A stretch of DNA of 38,511 nt from an uncultured Treponema sp. (GTDB taxonomy: Bacteria > Spirochaetota > Spirochaetia > Treponematales > Treponemataceae), in assembly GCA_910584475.1 (NCBI GenBank), contig CAJUBD010000022.1, positions 1-38,511 of the forward strand. The letters are read 5' to 3'. Below, one piece after another: positions 24,522 through 32,611 of this stretch. The notes below the pieces were generated by a model. That model saw nothing but the letters and a program-made list of their open reading frames with translations, did no database searches and had not been told where the DNA came from. The position numbers were made by a program, and so were the translations under genes. Each line of letters begins with the position of its first letter. Position 1 is the first letter of the stretch.

Positions 24522-24550
24522 TTGACAGAATTTTTTTTTGAGTGTATATT
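24522..24550 (+). promoter_or_regulatory. trp operon promoter
   Basis: Consensus TTGACA (24522-24527), an exact 17-base spacer, and TATATT (24545-24550). Expected transcription start is about 24557, giving a leader of about 143 bases before trpE. Confidence 0.7.
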
Positions 24551-24559
24551 GTTCTTATT

Positions 24560-24686
24560 GTGTTTCTATTTATAGAAACACTCGGTTTTCCGCGTTTTCG
24601 TTTCGAGCGAAGCGTGAGAATCAGTTTTGCAAAACTTGGCATTTGCAAAAGCGCGGAATTCAAATTTGTAATTAAAATTCTTTTTT
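24560..24686 (+). promoter_or_regulatory. structured trp leader, possible attenuator or operator
   Basis: Three structures follow the predicted start of transcription. (a) A 9-bp perfect stem, GTGTTTCTA / TAGAAACAC, with a TTTA loop at 24560-24581. (b) A 14-bp perfect palindrome AGTTTTGCAAAACT at 24623-24636, with a second TTTGCAAAA at 24642-24650 able to pair with it. (c) An AT-rich hairpin (GAATT...AATTC with inner AATT pairs, 24656-24680) followed by T6 (24681-24686), terminator-like though weak. I see no run of Trp codons in a leader peptide and no T-box sequence, so the type of control is unknown. Confidence 0.45.
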
Positions 24687-24699
24687 GGGAAAATAATTT

Positions 24700-26139
24700 A
24701 TGGAAAAAAGAACGGATTCGATTTATGTTTGCCTTTCGAGCGAACGCTACACGCCGTTTTCGCTTGCGAAGAAAATCGGGGCGAAGGCGATTTTGGAATC
24801 GGCGAGTTTCAACAAGGGGCGTGAGCGGTTTTCGATTTTGATGGCGGTGGAGGCTTTCAAAATCGTGCAGGACGACGAGGGCATCGCGTTTTTGATTGAC
24901 GGGCGGCGGCTTCCGTTCAATGATGCCGGCATAGTGAGCCGGAACGCCGTGGGGCAGGAAAAAAAGGCGGACATTTTGGACGCGCTCGTCTATGTCGCCT
25001 CGCAGAACGAAAGCCCTGCTTCGGGAATACCCCTCCCTGCGAGCGGCATCGGATATTTGGGCTACGAGTTCGTGCAGAGGTGCGACACGGTTCGCTTGGA
25101 AAACCAGTTCGACGAATTGCGCATTCCCGAATGCTGCTTTGTCGCGGGGCATGTCTACATCGTCTTCGATCACTTTACTGAAAAGCTTCACATCTTCGGT
25201 TTGAATTACGCCGAGCGTCAGATTGACTTGAAAAAGGAAATCGACGCGCTCGTAAAGCGGTTGAACGACATGGATTTTTCGTATATGGATTCCGCCGAAG
25301 ATGCCGCACCGTGCACTGTCATAACGGACATCGAGCAGAGCAAAAAAGAATATTGCGAAAAAGTCGTGGAGTTGAAAAAACACATAGTCGCGGGCGACAT
25401 AATTCAAGCCGTGCCTTCGCGTCGAGTGCAGCTTGAGTGCGAAACTTCCGCGCTGGAAATTTACCGCAGACTTCGCGCCATAAATCCGTCGCCGTATCTG
25501 CTTTATCTTGACTTTGGGGATTTCCAAATTGCGGGATGTTCGCCTGAAAGCCTTGTGCGCGTGATTGGCGGCAGGGCTTCGATTCATCCGATCGCAGGCT
25601 CCATTCGGCGCGGAAAAAACGAGGCCGAGGATGATATGCTTCGCCTCAAACTTTCTAAAGATCCGAAGGAACGCGCCGAGCATTTGATGCTTGTGGATTT
25701 GGCGAGAAACGATTTGGGGCGGGTGTGCAAAGCGGGCAGCGTAAAGGCGACGCAATTCATGGAAGTGGAGACTTTCAGCCACATAATGCACATCGTGAGT
25801 AATGTCGAGGGCGACGTAGAAGATGGAATTCCGCCGGTGCAAGTTTTGCGCGCGGCGTTTCCAGCGGGCACTGTGAGCGGCGCGCCGAAAATTAGCGCGA
25901 TGCAAATTCTCTCAAGACTTGAAAAAGTGAAGCGCAGGTTTTATGCGGGCGCGGTGGGCTACATTCGCGCTGACGGAGACTTGGATTTTTGCATAACGCT
26001 TCGCTGCGCCTTGAAGCAGGGAAAAGTCTGGACGCTTCAGGCGGGAGGGGGCATTGTCTACGATTCCAATCCCGAGCGCGAATTTGAAGAAACGAACGAA
26101 AAAATGGGCGCACTTATTGCGGCGTTCAAAGTTGAGTAA
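24700..26139 (+). CDS. trpE: anthranilate synthase component I
   Basis: 479 residues. Converts chorismate to anthranilate with ammonia or with glutamine nitrogen delivered by TrpG. Chorismate-binding features: GDIIQAVPSRR, INPSPYLLYL, CSPESLVR, PIAGSIRRGK (Ala rather than the Lys of PabB supports anthranilate synthase), EHLMLVDLARNDLGRV, GAPKISAMQIL and QAGGGIVYDSNPE. The LLES-type feedback motif is seen as ILESASF (about 30-36), so tryptophan inhibition is likely. Slightly shorter than the E. coli enzyme. First gene of the operon; 74 bases containing a heptad-repeat palindrome separate it from trpGD. Confidence 0.95.
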   Translation: MEKRTDSIYVCLSSERYTPFSLAKKIGAKAILESASFNKGRERFSILMAVEAFKIVQDDEGIAFLIDGRRLPFNDAGIVSRNAVGQEKKADILDALVYVASQNESPASGIPLPASGIGYLGYEFVQRCDTVRLENQFDELRIPECCFVAGHVYIVFDHFTEKLHIFGLNYAERQIDLKKEIDALVKRLNDMDFSYMDSAEDAAPCTVITDIEQSKKEYCEKVVELKKHIVAGDIIQAVPSRRVQLECETSALEIYRRLRAINPSPYLLYLDFGDFQIAGCSPESLVRVIGGRASIHPIAGSIRRGKNEAEDDMLRLKLSKDPKERAEHLMLVDLARNDLGRVCKAGSVKATQFMEVETFSHIMHIVSNVEGDVEDGIPPVQVLRAAFPAGTVSGAPKISAMQILSRLEKVKRRFYAGAVGYIRADGDLDFCITLRCALKQGKVWTLQAGGGIVYDSNPEREFEETNEKMGALIAAFKVE

Positions 26140-26193
26140 TAAGTAATAGGTAGCAAGTAAGGGAGGGGCGTTTATTACTTATTACCTATACTT
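26135..26193. repeat. heptad-repeat palindromic element, copy 2
   Basis: Left arm of 7-bp units AGTAATA, AGTAATA, GGTAGCA, AGTAAGG (26135-26162), a short GC spacer, and an inverted right arm (26172-26193, TTATTACTTATTACCTATACTT). The arms can form a long imperfect hairpin between trpE and trpGD. The left end overlaps the trpE stop codon. It may act on mRNA stability or as a mobile miniature repeat. Confidence 0.7.
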
Positions 26194-26213
26194 GAAATAT
26201 TCTGGAGCTAAAA

Positions 26214-27833
26214 ATGAAAGTTGTTGTTATCGACAATTACGATTCCTTTACATACAATGTCGTGCAGGCGTTTCAGGCACTGGGCGGCGACCTTGAAGTC
26301 GCGGTTTTGAGAAGCGGAGAATGCCAAATTTCCGACATCGAAAATTTGCGTCCGAATTACCTTGTGATTTCGCCTGGTCCTGGAAGACCGTGTGATGCCG
26401 GCATAAGCGAAGAGGCGATAAAATATTTCGCGGGAAAAATTCCTGTTTTGGGAATCTGCCTTGGACATCAGGCGATGGCTGAAGCGTTCGGCGCGAAAAT
26501 CGTTCAGGCGAAATTCATCAGGCACGGAATCGTTGAGGAAATCGACTTGGACGGTAAAGGGCTTTTCCGTTCGATTGGGAAAAAGGGAAAATTCACGCGC
26601 TATCATTCGCTTGTCGTGGACGAAAATTCTCTGCCCGAAGAATTTGAAATCACGGCTCGCGCGAAAGACGGCGACATCATGGGAATCCGGCACAAGACGC
26701 TTGCGATGGAGGGGGTGCAGTTTCATCCCGAATCGATTGCGTCCGATGATTGCGAAAGGCTTTTGCGCTCGTTTTTGAACTATCGCCGTGAAAATATTCC
26801 GAGCGTGGATTTTTTGAACCGCCTAATCGCCAAAAAGGACTTGACTGAAACGGAAGCTGAATTTTTTATGGATACGATGACGGACGGCACTATGGACGAG
26901 CGGATCATGACTGCGGTCCTTGTCGCCATGGCGGCAAAAGGCGCTGTGTCAAGCGAAATCGTAGGATGCGCCCGCGCACTTATCAAAAAGAAAAAATTAT
27001 TTCCGCTTGAGATTTCTGGACACGCGGAAATTGTCGGAACTGGCGGGGATGGAAAAGGAAGTTTCAATATTTCCTCTCTTTCTGCGATCGTCGCGGCGAG
27101 CCTTGGACAGACCGTCATAAAGCATGGAAACCGCGCGGTTTCTTCGAAGTCCGGCGCGGCGGATTTCTATGAATCTCTTGGCGTTAAAATTGACGGTACG
27201 CCTGAACAGAGCGCAGGCCTCGCGCAAAAAACTGGCTTCGCTTTTTTGATGGCTCCGATTTATCATTCTGCGATGCGCTTCGCCGCCCCTGTCAGAAACG
27301 CGCTCGGCATCAAGACGATCATGAACATCCTTGGCCCCCTCCTCAATCCGTCCGAAGTCACTTATGCCGTTCTCGGAGTTTATTCTGAAGATTTGCTTGA
27401 AGAATATGCGCGAGCGGCGAAAGGTTTGGGCACGAAGCGCGTGATGGTCGTGCACTCCCGCGACGGCTACGATGAAATCAGTCCATGTGCGCCCACCGAT
27501 GTTTTTCAGATTACAGAAAGCGGAAAGGAAAGTCGCTATGTGATTGACCCTGCGAAATTCGGAATCGAGGGAGTTTCGGAAAAAGAACTTCTAGGCGGAA
27601 GCGGCGCGGACAATGCGCGTCTTGCGATGGAAGTTTTGGAGGGAAGAGGACGCGCGACAATTCGAGCCGCCGTCGGACTTAACACGGCGGCAGTCCTTTA
27701 TTTGAGCGGCAAGGTCAAGACTCTAAAAGACGGATACGAGGCCGCGCTTGGCGCGCTTGATTCTGGCGCGGCTTTGAAAAAGTTGCGGGAAATCCAAGCG
27801 GTTTCAAAAGAAATTGACACGGAAGCGATATGA
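26214..27833 (+). CDS. trpGD: fused anthranilate synthase component II / anthranilate phosphoribosyltransferase
   Basis: 539 residues, GGAG seven bases before the ATG. Residues 1-190 are a class I glutamine amidotransferase: DNYDSFTYN, SPGPGRP, nucleophile Cys82 in GICLGHQ, and the His/Glu of VQFHPES. Residues about 198-539 are anthranilate phosphoribosyltransferase: the PRPP site GTGGDGKGSFNISS, then KHGNRAVSSKSGAAD and the NILGPLLNP segment. The first half feeds ammonia to TrpE; the second joins anthranilate to PRPP. The fusion is known from several bacterial groups. Its stop overlaps the next start (ATGA). Confidence 0.95.
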   Translation: MKVVVIDNYDSFTYNVVQAFQALGGDLEVAVLRSGECQISDIENLRPNYLVISPGPGRPCDAGISEEAIKYFAGKIPVLGICLGHQAMAEAFGAKIVQAKFIRHGIVEEIDLDGKGLFRSIGKKGKFTRYHSLVVDENSLPEEFEITARAKDGDIMGIRHKTLAMEGVQFHPESIASDDCERLLRSFLNYRRENIPSVDFLNRLIAKKDLTETEAEFFMDTMTDGTMDERIMTAVLVAMAAKGAVSSEIVGCARALIKKKKLFPLEISGHAEIVGTGGDGKGSFNISSLSAIVAASLGQTVIKHGNRAVSSKSGAADFYESLGVKIDGTPEQSAGLAQKTGFAFLMAPIYHSAMRFAAPVRNALGIKTIMNILGPLLNPSEVTYAVLGVYSEDLLEEYARAAKGLGTKRVMVVHSRDGYDEISPCAPTDVFQITESGKESRYVIDPAKFGIEGVSEKELLGGSGADNARLAMEVLEGRGRATIRAAVGLNTAAVLYLSGKVKTLKDGYEAALGALDSGAALKKLREIQAVSKEIDTEAI

Positions 27834-29401
27834 ACATTTTGGAGAAAATAGTCGAAAGCCGGAAGGCGGACATCGCGCGACTTGGCTTTGAATGCGGATG
27901 CGACGTTCCGAAAAAGCGCGAAGTCAGTGTGCGGAAATTCTTGGCGGAACGCGGCGCGATTTTGGAAGTGAAGCGCGCTTCCCCGAGCAAGGGCGACATT
28001 GAACCGCATTTGGATGCGGTGAAGACTGCGCTCGAGTATGCGAAAAACGGCGCGCGCGCGATCAGCGTCCTCACCGAAAAAAATTATTTCAAGGGAAGCC
28101 TCGACGATTTGATGGCGGTACGCGCCGCACTCGACGAATACGCCGCGCGGAGTGGAAAGGACGCGCCCGCCGTTTTGAGGAAAGATTTTTTGTGCGAAGT
28201 TCAAGATATTGATGTCGCGTATCGCGCGGGCGCGGACGCAGTTTTGCTCATAGCGCGCATCTTGACAAAAAGTCAGTTTTATGCTATGGCGAAAAAAGTC
28301 TGCGAACTTAAGTTTTCCGCGTTGATAGAAGTGCGCGAAGTCGAGGACATCGAAAAATTGCGGTATGTTTTTTCCAAGGTGAGCGCGGAGAATTTCGTCT
28401 TTGGCGTGAACTCTCGCGACTTGCAGGATTTTTCAATCGATATGCTCGTTCCGGCGAAAATGTTTTCTTCTATAAAGAAGATTTCGCCGAACGCGAAAGC
28501 CGTTTTTGAAAGCGGAATCCAAAGTCCAGAGTGCGCGGCGGCAGTTTCGGCGATGAGGTTCGACGGTTTTTTGATGGGTGAGACGGCGGCGAGAAATCCT
28601 GAAATGACAAAAGAATACACGAGGGCGTTTGAACGCGCTTCAATTTCCGAGCAAGGAAAATTTTGGCTTCGCGTCGCTTCGCGCTTGCAGGAAAATTCTC
28701 TTGCAAAAAATGCAAAAAAAATTCCGCTCGTAAAAATCTGCGGGCTTACGCGAATGCAGGACGCGATTTTGGCGGCCGATTTGGGCTCGGATTTTCTCGG
28801 CTTTGTTTTTTGCAAAAAGTCTCCGCGAAATGTGGATGCGGATTTCGTGGAAGAGGCGCGGCGCGTATTGCAAAAAAAGTTCGGAGAAAAAATGCCGCTT
28901 CTTGTCGCGGTGATTACGGATCTTGAAAGCGGGGAGGGAGGGGCGGCGATGGATTTGGCGCGTCGAAAGATTGTGGACGCGCTTCAATTCCACGGCTTTT
29001 CTCCGCGCGGCTTTGAACAACAAGATATTGATGTCGCGCATTTTGTCGCGGCGAACGTCTCTTGCGAGCAAGACCTCTTGAAATTGGACGCGCTTTTGAA
29101 AGTCGGCGAGTTCCGCGTCTTGATTGACTCGCGCTCAGGTTCGTTTTTGGGCGGAAGCGGAATTCGCGTTGATGAAAATTTAGTTTTGAAATGCAAGGAA
29201 AAATCTCGGCTTTGGCTCGCGGGCGGAATCAACGCGGAAAACATTTTGGAAATCACGGAAAAATTTTCGCCTGAACTGATCGATGTCGCAAGCGGCGTTG
29301 AGTCTTCGCACGGAATAAAGGACGAAAAAAAATTGCGGGCGCTGTTCGCGCAAATTGAGAATTGTGAATTTTATGGAAATTGCAATACAAGGAGAAAATG
29401 A
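27830..29401 (+). CDS. trpCF: fused indole-3-glycerol phosphate synthase / phosphoribosylanthranilate isomerase
   Basis: 523 residues. Residues 1-255 are TrpC: ILEVKRASPSKGDI, VLTEKNYFKGS, VLRKDFLCEVQDI, FGVNSRDL and ESGIQSPE. Residues about 300-515 are TrpF: VKICGLTRMQDA, LGFVFCKKSPR, LIDSRSGSFLGGSG and WLAGGINAENI, ending DVASGVESSHGIKD. TrpF isomerises phosphoribosylanthranilate and TrpC closes the indole ring. The N-to-C order TrpC-TrpF is the same as in enteric bacteria. Overlaps trpGD by four bases. Confidence 0.95.
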   Translation: MNILEKIVESRKADIARLGFECGCDVPKKREVSVRKFLAERGAILEVKRASPSKGDIEPHLDAVKTALEYAKNGARAISVLTEKNYFKGSLDDLMAVRAALDEYAARSGKDAPAVLRKDFLCEVQDIDVAYRAGADAVLLIARILTKSQFYAMAKKVCELKFSALIEVREVEDIEKLRYVFSKVSAENFVFGVNSRDLQDFSIDMLVPAKMFSSIKKISPNAKAVFESGIQSPECAAAVSAMRFDGFLMGETAARNPEMTKEYTRAFERASISEQGKFWLRVASRLQENSLAKNAKKIPLVKICGLTRMQDAILAADLGSDFLGFVFCKKSPRNVDADFVEEARRVLQKKFGEKMPLLVAVITDLESGEGGAAMDLARRKIVDALQFHGFSPRGFEQQDIDVAHFVAANVSCEQDLLKLDALLKVGEFRVLIDSRSGSFLGGSGIRVDENLVLKCKEKSRLWLAGGINAENILEITEKFSPELIDVASGVESSHGIKDEKKLRALFAQIENCEFYGNCNTRRK

Positions 29402-29405
29402 AAAA

Positions 29406-30686
29406 ATGAGCGATTCACTCGGTTCAAATGTTTCAAACAATTCGATTGACGGATTCTTCGACATTTACGGCGGAAAGTATGTGGCGGAAGTTTTGCGGCG
29501 GCCGCTCGACGATTTGGAAGTGGCTTTCAAGGAGGCGATGGCGGACGAAAAATTTTTGGACGAACTTCATACGGTTCAGCGCGATTATATCGGGCGCGAG
29601 ACTCCGCTTTACTTTGCTCCGACTGCGACGAAAATTCTTGGTGGCGCGAAAATCTACATTAAGCTTGAAGGCCTTGCGAACACCGGCGCGCACAAAATCA
29701 ACAACGCGATGGGGCAGTGCCTTCTTGCAAAGCGAATGGGAAAAAAACGAATAATCGCCGAAACTGGCGCGGGTCAGCACGGTCTTGCGACGGCGGCGGC
29801 TTGCGCGAAACTCGGACTTGACTGCACAGTGTATATGGGCGAAGTCGATGTGAGGCGGCAGCAGCCGAATGTGGCGGCGATGGAGCTGTACGGCGCGAAA
29901 GTCGTTTCCGTCACTTCGGGAAGTCGCACGCTAAAAGATGCGGTGAACGATGCGATGCGCGACTGGGCGGCGAATCCCGAAAGCACTCACTATGTTTTGG
30001 GAAGCGCGTTGGGGCCCGCTCCTTTTCCCGACATCGTTCGCGAATTCCAAAGTGTGATTGGGCGCGAAGTGAAAAGGCAGTGCGAAGAACGCGGAGTGAA
30101 AATCGGCGCGATGGTGGCATGCGTGGGAGGAGGAAGCAATTCCATAGGATTCTTTTCGCCGTTCATCTCGCAAAAAGAGCCGCGCTTGATTGGAGTGGAG
30201 GCGGGCGGAATCGGAACTGGAATCGGAGAAAATGCAATGCGAATGAATGGGAACGCGAGCCGCGATGGAATAATGCAGGGTTATAAAAGCCGATTCCTTT
30301 TGGACGATGACGGACAGGCTTTGCCGACTCGTTCGATAAGCGCGGGGCTTGACTATTGCGGAATCGGACCGCAGCTCGCCGCGCTCGGAAAATCAGGTCG
30401 CGTGGAATTCACGAGTGCGCTAGATGTTGAGGCTTTGGACGCGGTGAAATTTTTCGCGAAGAACGAAGGAATCCTTTTCGCATTGGAAAGCGCGCATGCG
30501 GGCGCGGCGGCGATTCGCATTGCGCGTGAAGTTCCGTCCGACCAGGCGATTGTCATCAATATGAGCGGTCGCGGCGACAAGGATGTTTTCATCACGAGTC
30601 CTGTTTTCCGCAGAGAAAAATGGCTCGACTTTCTTCACGCCGAAATCGAACGGCTGGAAGCGCAAAAGGACATTCATGATAGGTAG
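29406..30686 (+). CDS. trpB: tryptophan synthase beta chain
   Basis: 426 residues from the ATG at 29406 (AAGGAG about 11 bases upstream). Longer in-frame starts at 29355 and 29373 would overlap trpCF and add residues not usual in the family. Joins indole with serine using pyridoxal phosphate. The PLP lysine is in GAHKINNAMGQ; other marks are ETGAGQHGLATA, the phosphate loop CVGGGSNSIG, the hinge region YCGIGPQLAALG, and GRGDKD near the end. It works in a complex with TrpA, encoded one gene downstream. Confidence 0.95.
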   Translation: MSDSLGSNVSNNSIDGFFDIYGGKYVAEVLRRPLDDLEVAFKEAMADEKFLDELHTVQRDYIGRETPLYFAPTATKILGGAKIYIKLEGLANTGAHKINNAMGQCLLAKRMGKKRIIAETGAGQHGLATAAACAKLGLDCTVYMGEVDVRRQQPNVAAMELYGAKVVSVTSGSRTLKDAVNDAMRDWAANPESTHYVLGSALGPAPFPDIVREFQSVIGREVKRQCEERGVKIGAMVACVGGGSNSIGFFSPFISQKEPRLIGVEAGGIGTGIGENAMRMNGNASRDGIMQGYKSRFLLDDDGQALPTRSISAGLDYCGIGPQLAALGKSGRVEFTSALDVEALDAVKFFAKNEGILFALESAHAGAAAIRIAREVPSDQAIVINMSGRGDKDVFITSPVFRREKWLDFLHAEIERLEAQKDIHDR

Positions 30687-30695
30687 GAAAACATA

Positions 30696-31109
30696 ATGGC
30701 AATAGATTTGTACGACATGATACTTGGCGCGGGCGTTATTTTTTCGATATACGCAGTAATCAAGTATCTCAATAAAAACAAGCGGTTCCGGCATTGCGAG
30801 ACCACCGAGGGCGAGTGTTCCGAGGTTCGTCGTATACGGTACAACTTCATAGCCTGCACGAGCCGATATTTCTACACTTACACGGTGGACGGCGTTTTCT
30901 ACTCGGGCGAGGACTCCGAGGCATTTTGGTTTAGGTATAAGAGCCGGAACTTGGACAATCCCGTCACCGTGGAATATCTGAAGGACAGTCCTGAAACTTC
31001 CCGGCTTGCGGCCGTCAACCACAAGAACGGATTGCAGGCGATTATGAACTTGCTCCTTTTCATCGCCTTGTTCGTGTATTTGGTCTTGCGCAAGAACGGG
31101 ATTTTGTGA
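30696..31109 (+). CDS. small membrane protein, DUF3592-like
   Basis: 137 residues, nine bases after trpB, with AGGAAAA before the ATG. Two membrane helices, at about 8-24 and 113-132, flank a beta-rich domain (TTEGECSEVRRIRYNF, YFYTYTVDGVFYSGE, PVTVEYLKDSPETSRL) that resembles the DUF3592 layout, in which a two-helix protein exposes a short beta domain. No known link to tryptophan synthesis. Its position between trpB and trpA, followed by a heptad-repeat element, suggests a secondary insertion into the operon. Confidence 0.65.
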   Translation: MAIDLYDMILGAGVIFSIYAVIKYLNKNKRFRHCETTEGECSEVRRIRYNFIACTSRYFYTYTVDGVFYSGEDSEAFWFRYKSRNLDNPVTVEYLKDSPETSRLAAVNHKNGLQAIMNLLLFIALFVYLVLRKNGIL

Positions 31110-31154
31110 CAGGGCTGGACGGCAGGAAGCGCGAAAGGACGTGCATGAAAAATA

Positions 31155-31246
31155 AGTAATTGGTAATAAGTAAAAAGTAATGGCGGGGAGATTTGCTTTT
31201 TATGGAAATCTTTCCAATTTACCTAATACTTATTACTTTTTACCTG
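31155..31246. repeat. heptad-repeat palindromic element, copy 3
   Basis: Left arm AGTAATT, GGTAATA, AGTAAAA, AGTAATG (31155-31182) and an inverted right arm (31219-31244, containing TACTTATTACTTTTTACC) form a large imperfect hairpin. A separate small hairpin TGCGCC-GAA-GGCGCA (31245-31259) follows, close to the trpA ribosome-binding site. Same family as 8761 and 26135. Confidence 0.7.
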
Positions 31247-31274
31247 CGCCGAAGGCGCATATTGGGAGAAAAAA

Positions 31275-32045
31275 ATGAAAAAGATAAATTTAATGGCGCA
31301 CCTTGTGGCGAGTTTTCCGAACGAAGAACTTTCGCTTGAAGCGGCGCGCGCGCTCGTGGAAGGCGGCGCAGACATTTTGGAAATCCAGCTGCCTTTCAGC
31401 GACCCGAGCGCGGACGGCCCTGCGATTCAGGATGCCTGCACGACTGTCTTGAAAAGCGGTTGGCGCGTTTCGGACGGCATGGATTTCATAAAAAAAATCC
31501 GCTCAGGATTTCCCGCCTTGCCGATTTATCTGATGAGCTACGGCTCTCTCGTATACACTCCGGGCGTGAGGAATTTTTGCCGCCGCGCGGCACAAGCGGG
31601 AGTGGGAGGAATGATAATTCCCGACTTGCCTTTTGACTTTGACGAAGGGCTGACTGCGGCTTGCGAAGAATTCGGAATGCTTAACATTCCCGTGGCATCC
31701 CCATCGATGTCCGAGGAGCGGCTCGCGAGAATGGCGGGCGCGGGATTCAGATACATTTACGCCGCGCTTCGCACCGGCATCACAGGAACGGAAACTTCGA
31801 TTGGAAGCGAAACTTTGGACTTCATAAAAAAAGTCGGCGCGGGCGGAAGTCGCGTTTACGGAGGATTCGGCATTTCAAGCGGAAAGCAATCCGCGCTGCT
31901 CGCGGACAAAGTTGAGGCGGTGGTAGCGGGAAGCGTCTTCGTGCGCACGATAGCCGCGAACTCAGGTGACGCGCAAAAATTGCGACGCGCGGTGAGCGCG
32001 AAGGCGGCGGAGATTTGCGGCGATAAGATTTGCGGCGGGTGTTGA
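31275..32045 (+). CDS. trpA: tryptophan synthase alpha chain
   Basis: 256 residues with GGGAG seven bases upstream. Splits indole-3-glycerol phosphate to indole and glyceraldehyde 3-phosphate. The catalytic Glu is E36 in ILEIQLPFSDP and the Asp D47 in ADGPAIQ. Further family marks are MSYGSLVYTPGVRNF, GMIIPDLPFDF, the RYIYAALRTGITG loop, GGFGISS and VVAGSVFVR. Last gene of the trp operon; a new promoter overlaps its stop. Confidence 0.95.
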   Translation: MKKINLMAHLVASFPNEELSLEAARALVEGGADILEIQLPFSDPSADGPAIQDACTTVLKSGWRVSDGMDFIKKIRSGFPALPIYLMSYGSLVYTPGVRNFCRRAAQAGVGGMIIPDLPFDFDEGLTAACEEFGMLNIPVASPSMSEERLARMAGAGFRYIYAALRTGITGTETSIGSETLDFIKKVGAGGSRVYGGFGISSGKQSALLADKVEAVVAGSVFVRTIAANSGDAQKLRRAVSAKAAEICGDKICGGC

Positions 32046-32070
32046 CTTTTTGAGTGATTTGATTTAGACT
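32042..32070 (+). promoter_or_regulatory. possible promoter of the surface-polymer locus
   Basis: TTGACT (32042-32047), a 17-base spacer and TAGACT (32065-32070), overlapping the trpA stop. Transcription would start near 32077, about 30 bases before the G10 tract. Confidence 0.4.
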
Positions 32071-32107
32071 AGGGAAATACTTTTTTAATTATATTTTCCA
32101 GATGAAT

Positions 32108-32117
32108 GGGGGGGGGG
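32108..32117 (+). repeat. poly-G tract (G10) at the gene start
   Basis: Ten G between ATG 32102 and ATG 32120, which are in the same frame at this length. The more likely start, 32120, has this G run directly upstream in the Shine-Dalgarno position. Slippage would change its spacing, or the frame from ATG 32102. Confidence 0.8.
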
Positions 32118-32119
32118 TA

Positions 32120-32611
32120 ATGACTTTTCCTTCAATAATTTATTCGATAATAATTCTTCCGATTGAAAGTTTTATTGAGTTCGTTTTCTGCTTCACGCTT
32201 TCAAAGTTCGAAAAATTCGGCGCGGCGGGGGCAATATTTGCCGTGAGTCTTGCCGTGAATTTCCTCTCGCTTCCCATTTACAATGTCGCCGATGAAATCC
32301 AGCTCAAAGAACGAAAACTCCAGCAAAAAATGTCGCGTTGGGTCAAGCACATAAAGAGCGCGTTCAAAGGCGACGAGCAATTTATGATGCTTTCGACATA
32401 TTATAGGGAAAACAATTATCACCCGCTTTATGCGCTCCGTCAGTCGCTTTCTGTTTTGATTCAGATTCCTTTTTTCATCGCGGCGTACCATTTTTTGAGC
32501 CACACATCTTTGCTTGACGGACAGAGCATTTTGTTCTTGAAAGATTTGTCTCGCCCTGATGCCTTGCTTTCGATTCCTGTAATGTGGGGGGGGGTACGCG
32601 ATTTGCGATAA
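32120..32611 (+). CDS. YidC-like/phosphotransferase protein, N-terminal part (frame broken at G9)
   Basis: First part of a gene continuing at 32584. From the ATG at 32120 (ATG 32102 also possible) it encodes the front of a YidC/Oxa1-type membrane insertase domain: FGAAGAIFAVSLAVNFLSLPIY, a charged coiled loop (IQLKERKLQQKMSRWVKHIK), YYRENNYHPLYALRQSLSVLIQIPFFIAAYHFL and ILFLKDLSRPDALLSIPVMW. At the nine-G run (32586-32594) the frame shifts and translation stops after VRDLR at 32609. The YidC domain would otherwise continue directly as GTRFAINLLPIIMT in the next frame. As sequenced, a truncated 163-residue product would be made. With ten (or seven) G the whole gene would read through for about 924 residues. 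Confidence 0.8.
   Translation: MTFPSIIYSIIILPIESFIEFVFCFTLSKFEKFGAAGAIFAVSLAVNFLSLPIYNVADEIQLKERKLQQKMSRWVKHIKSAFKGDEQFMMLSTYYRENNYHPLYALRQSLSVLIQIPFFIAAYHFLSHTSLLDGQSILFLKDLSRPDALLSIPVMWGGVRDLR

Noticed and set aside
24542..24700. Leader peptide for classical trp attenuation
   Set aside because: An open frame crosses the leader, but its Trp codons are not adjacent and lie at the trpE start itself; there is no stop or paired terminator arrangement.
24511..25905. 464-codon open frame on the minus strand
   Set aside because: Antisense to trpE and its leader; composition is basic and low in recognisable motifs.
32102..32611. Treating the YidC-like front part as a complete stand-alone insertase
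   Set aside because: It ends in the middle of the conserved domain, and the missing helices follow immediately in the next frame.
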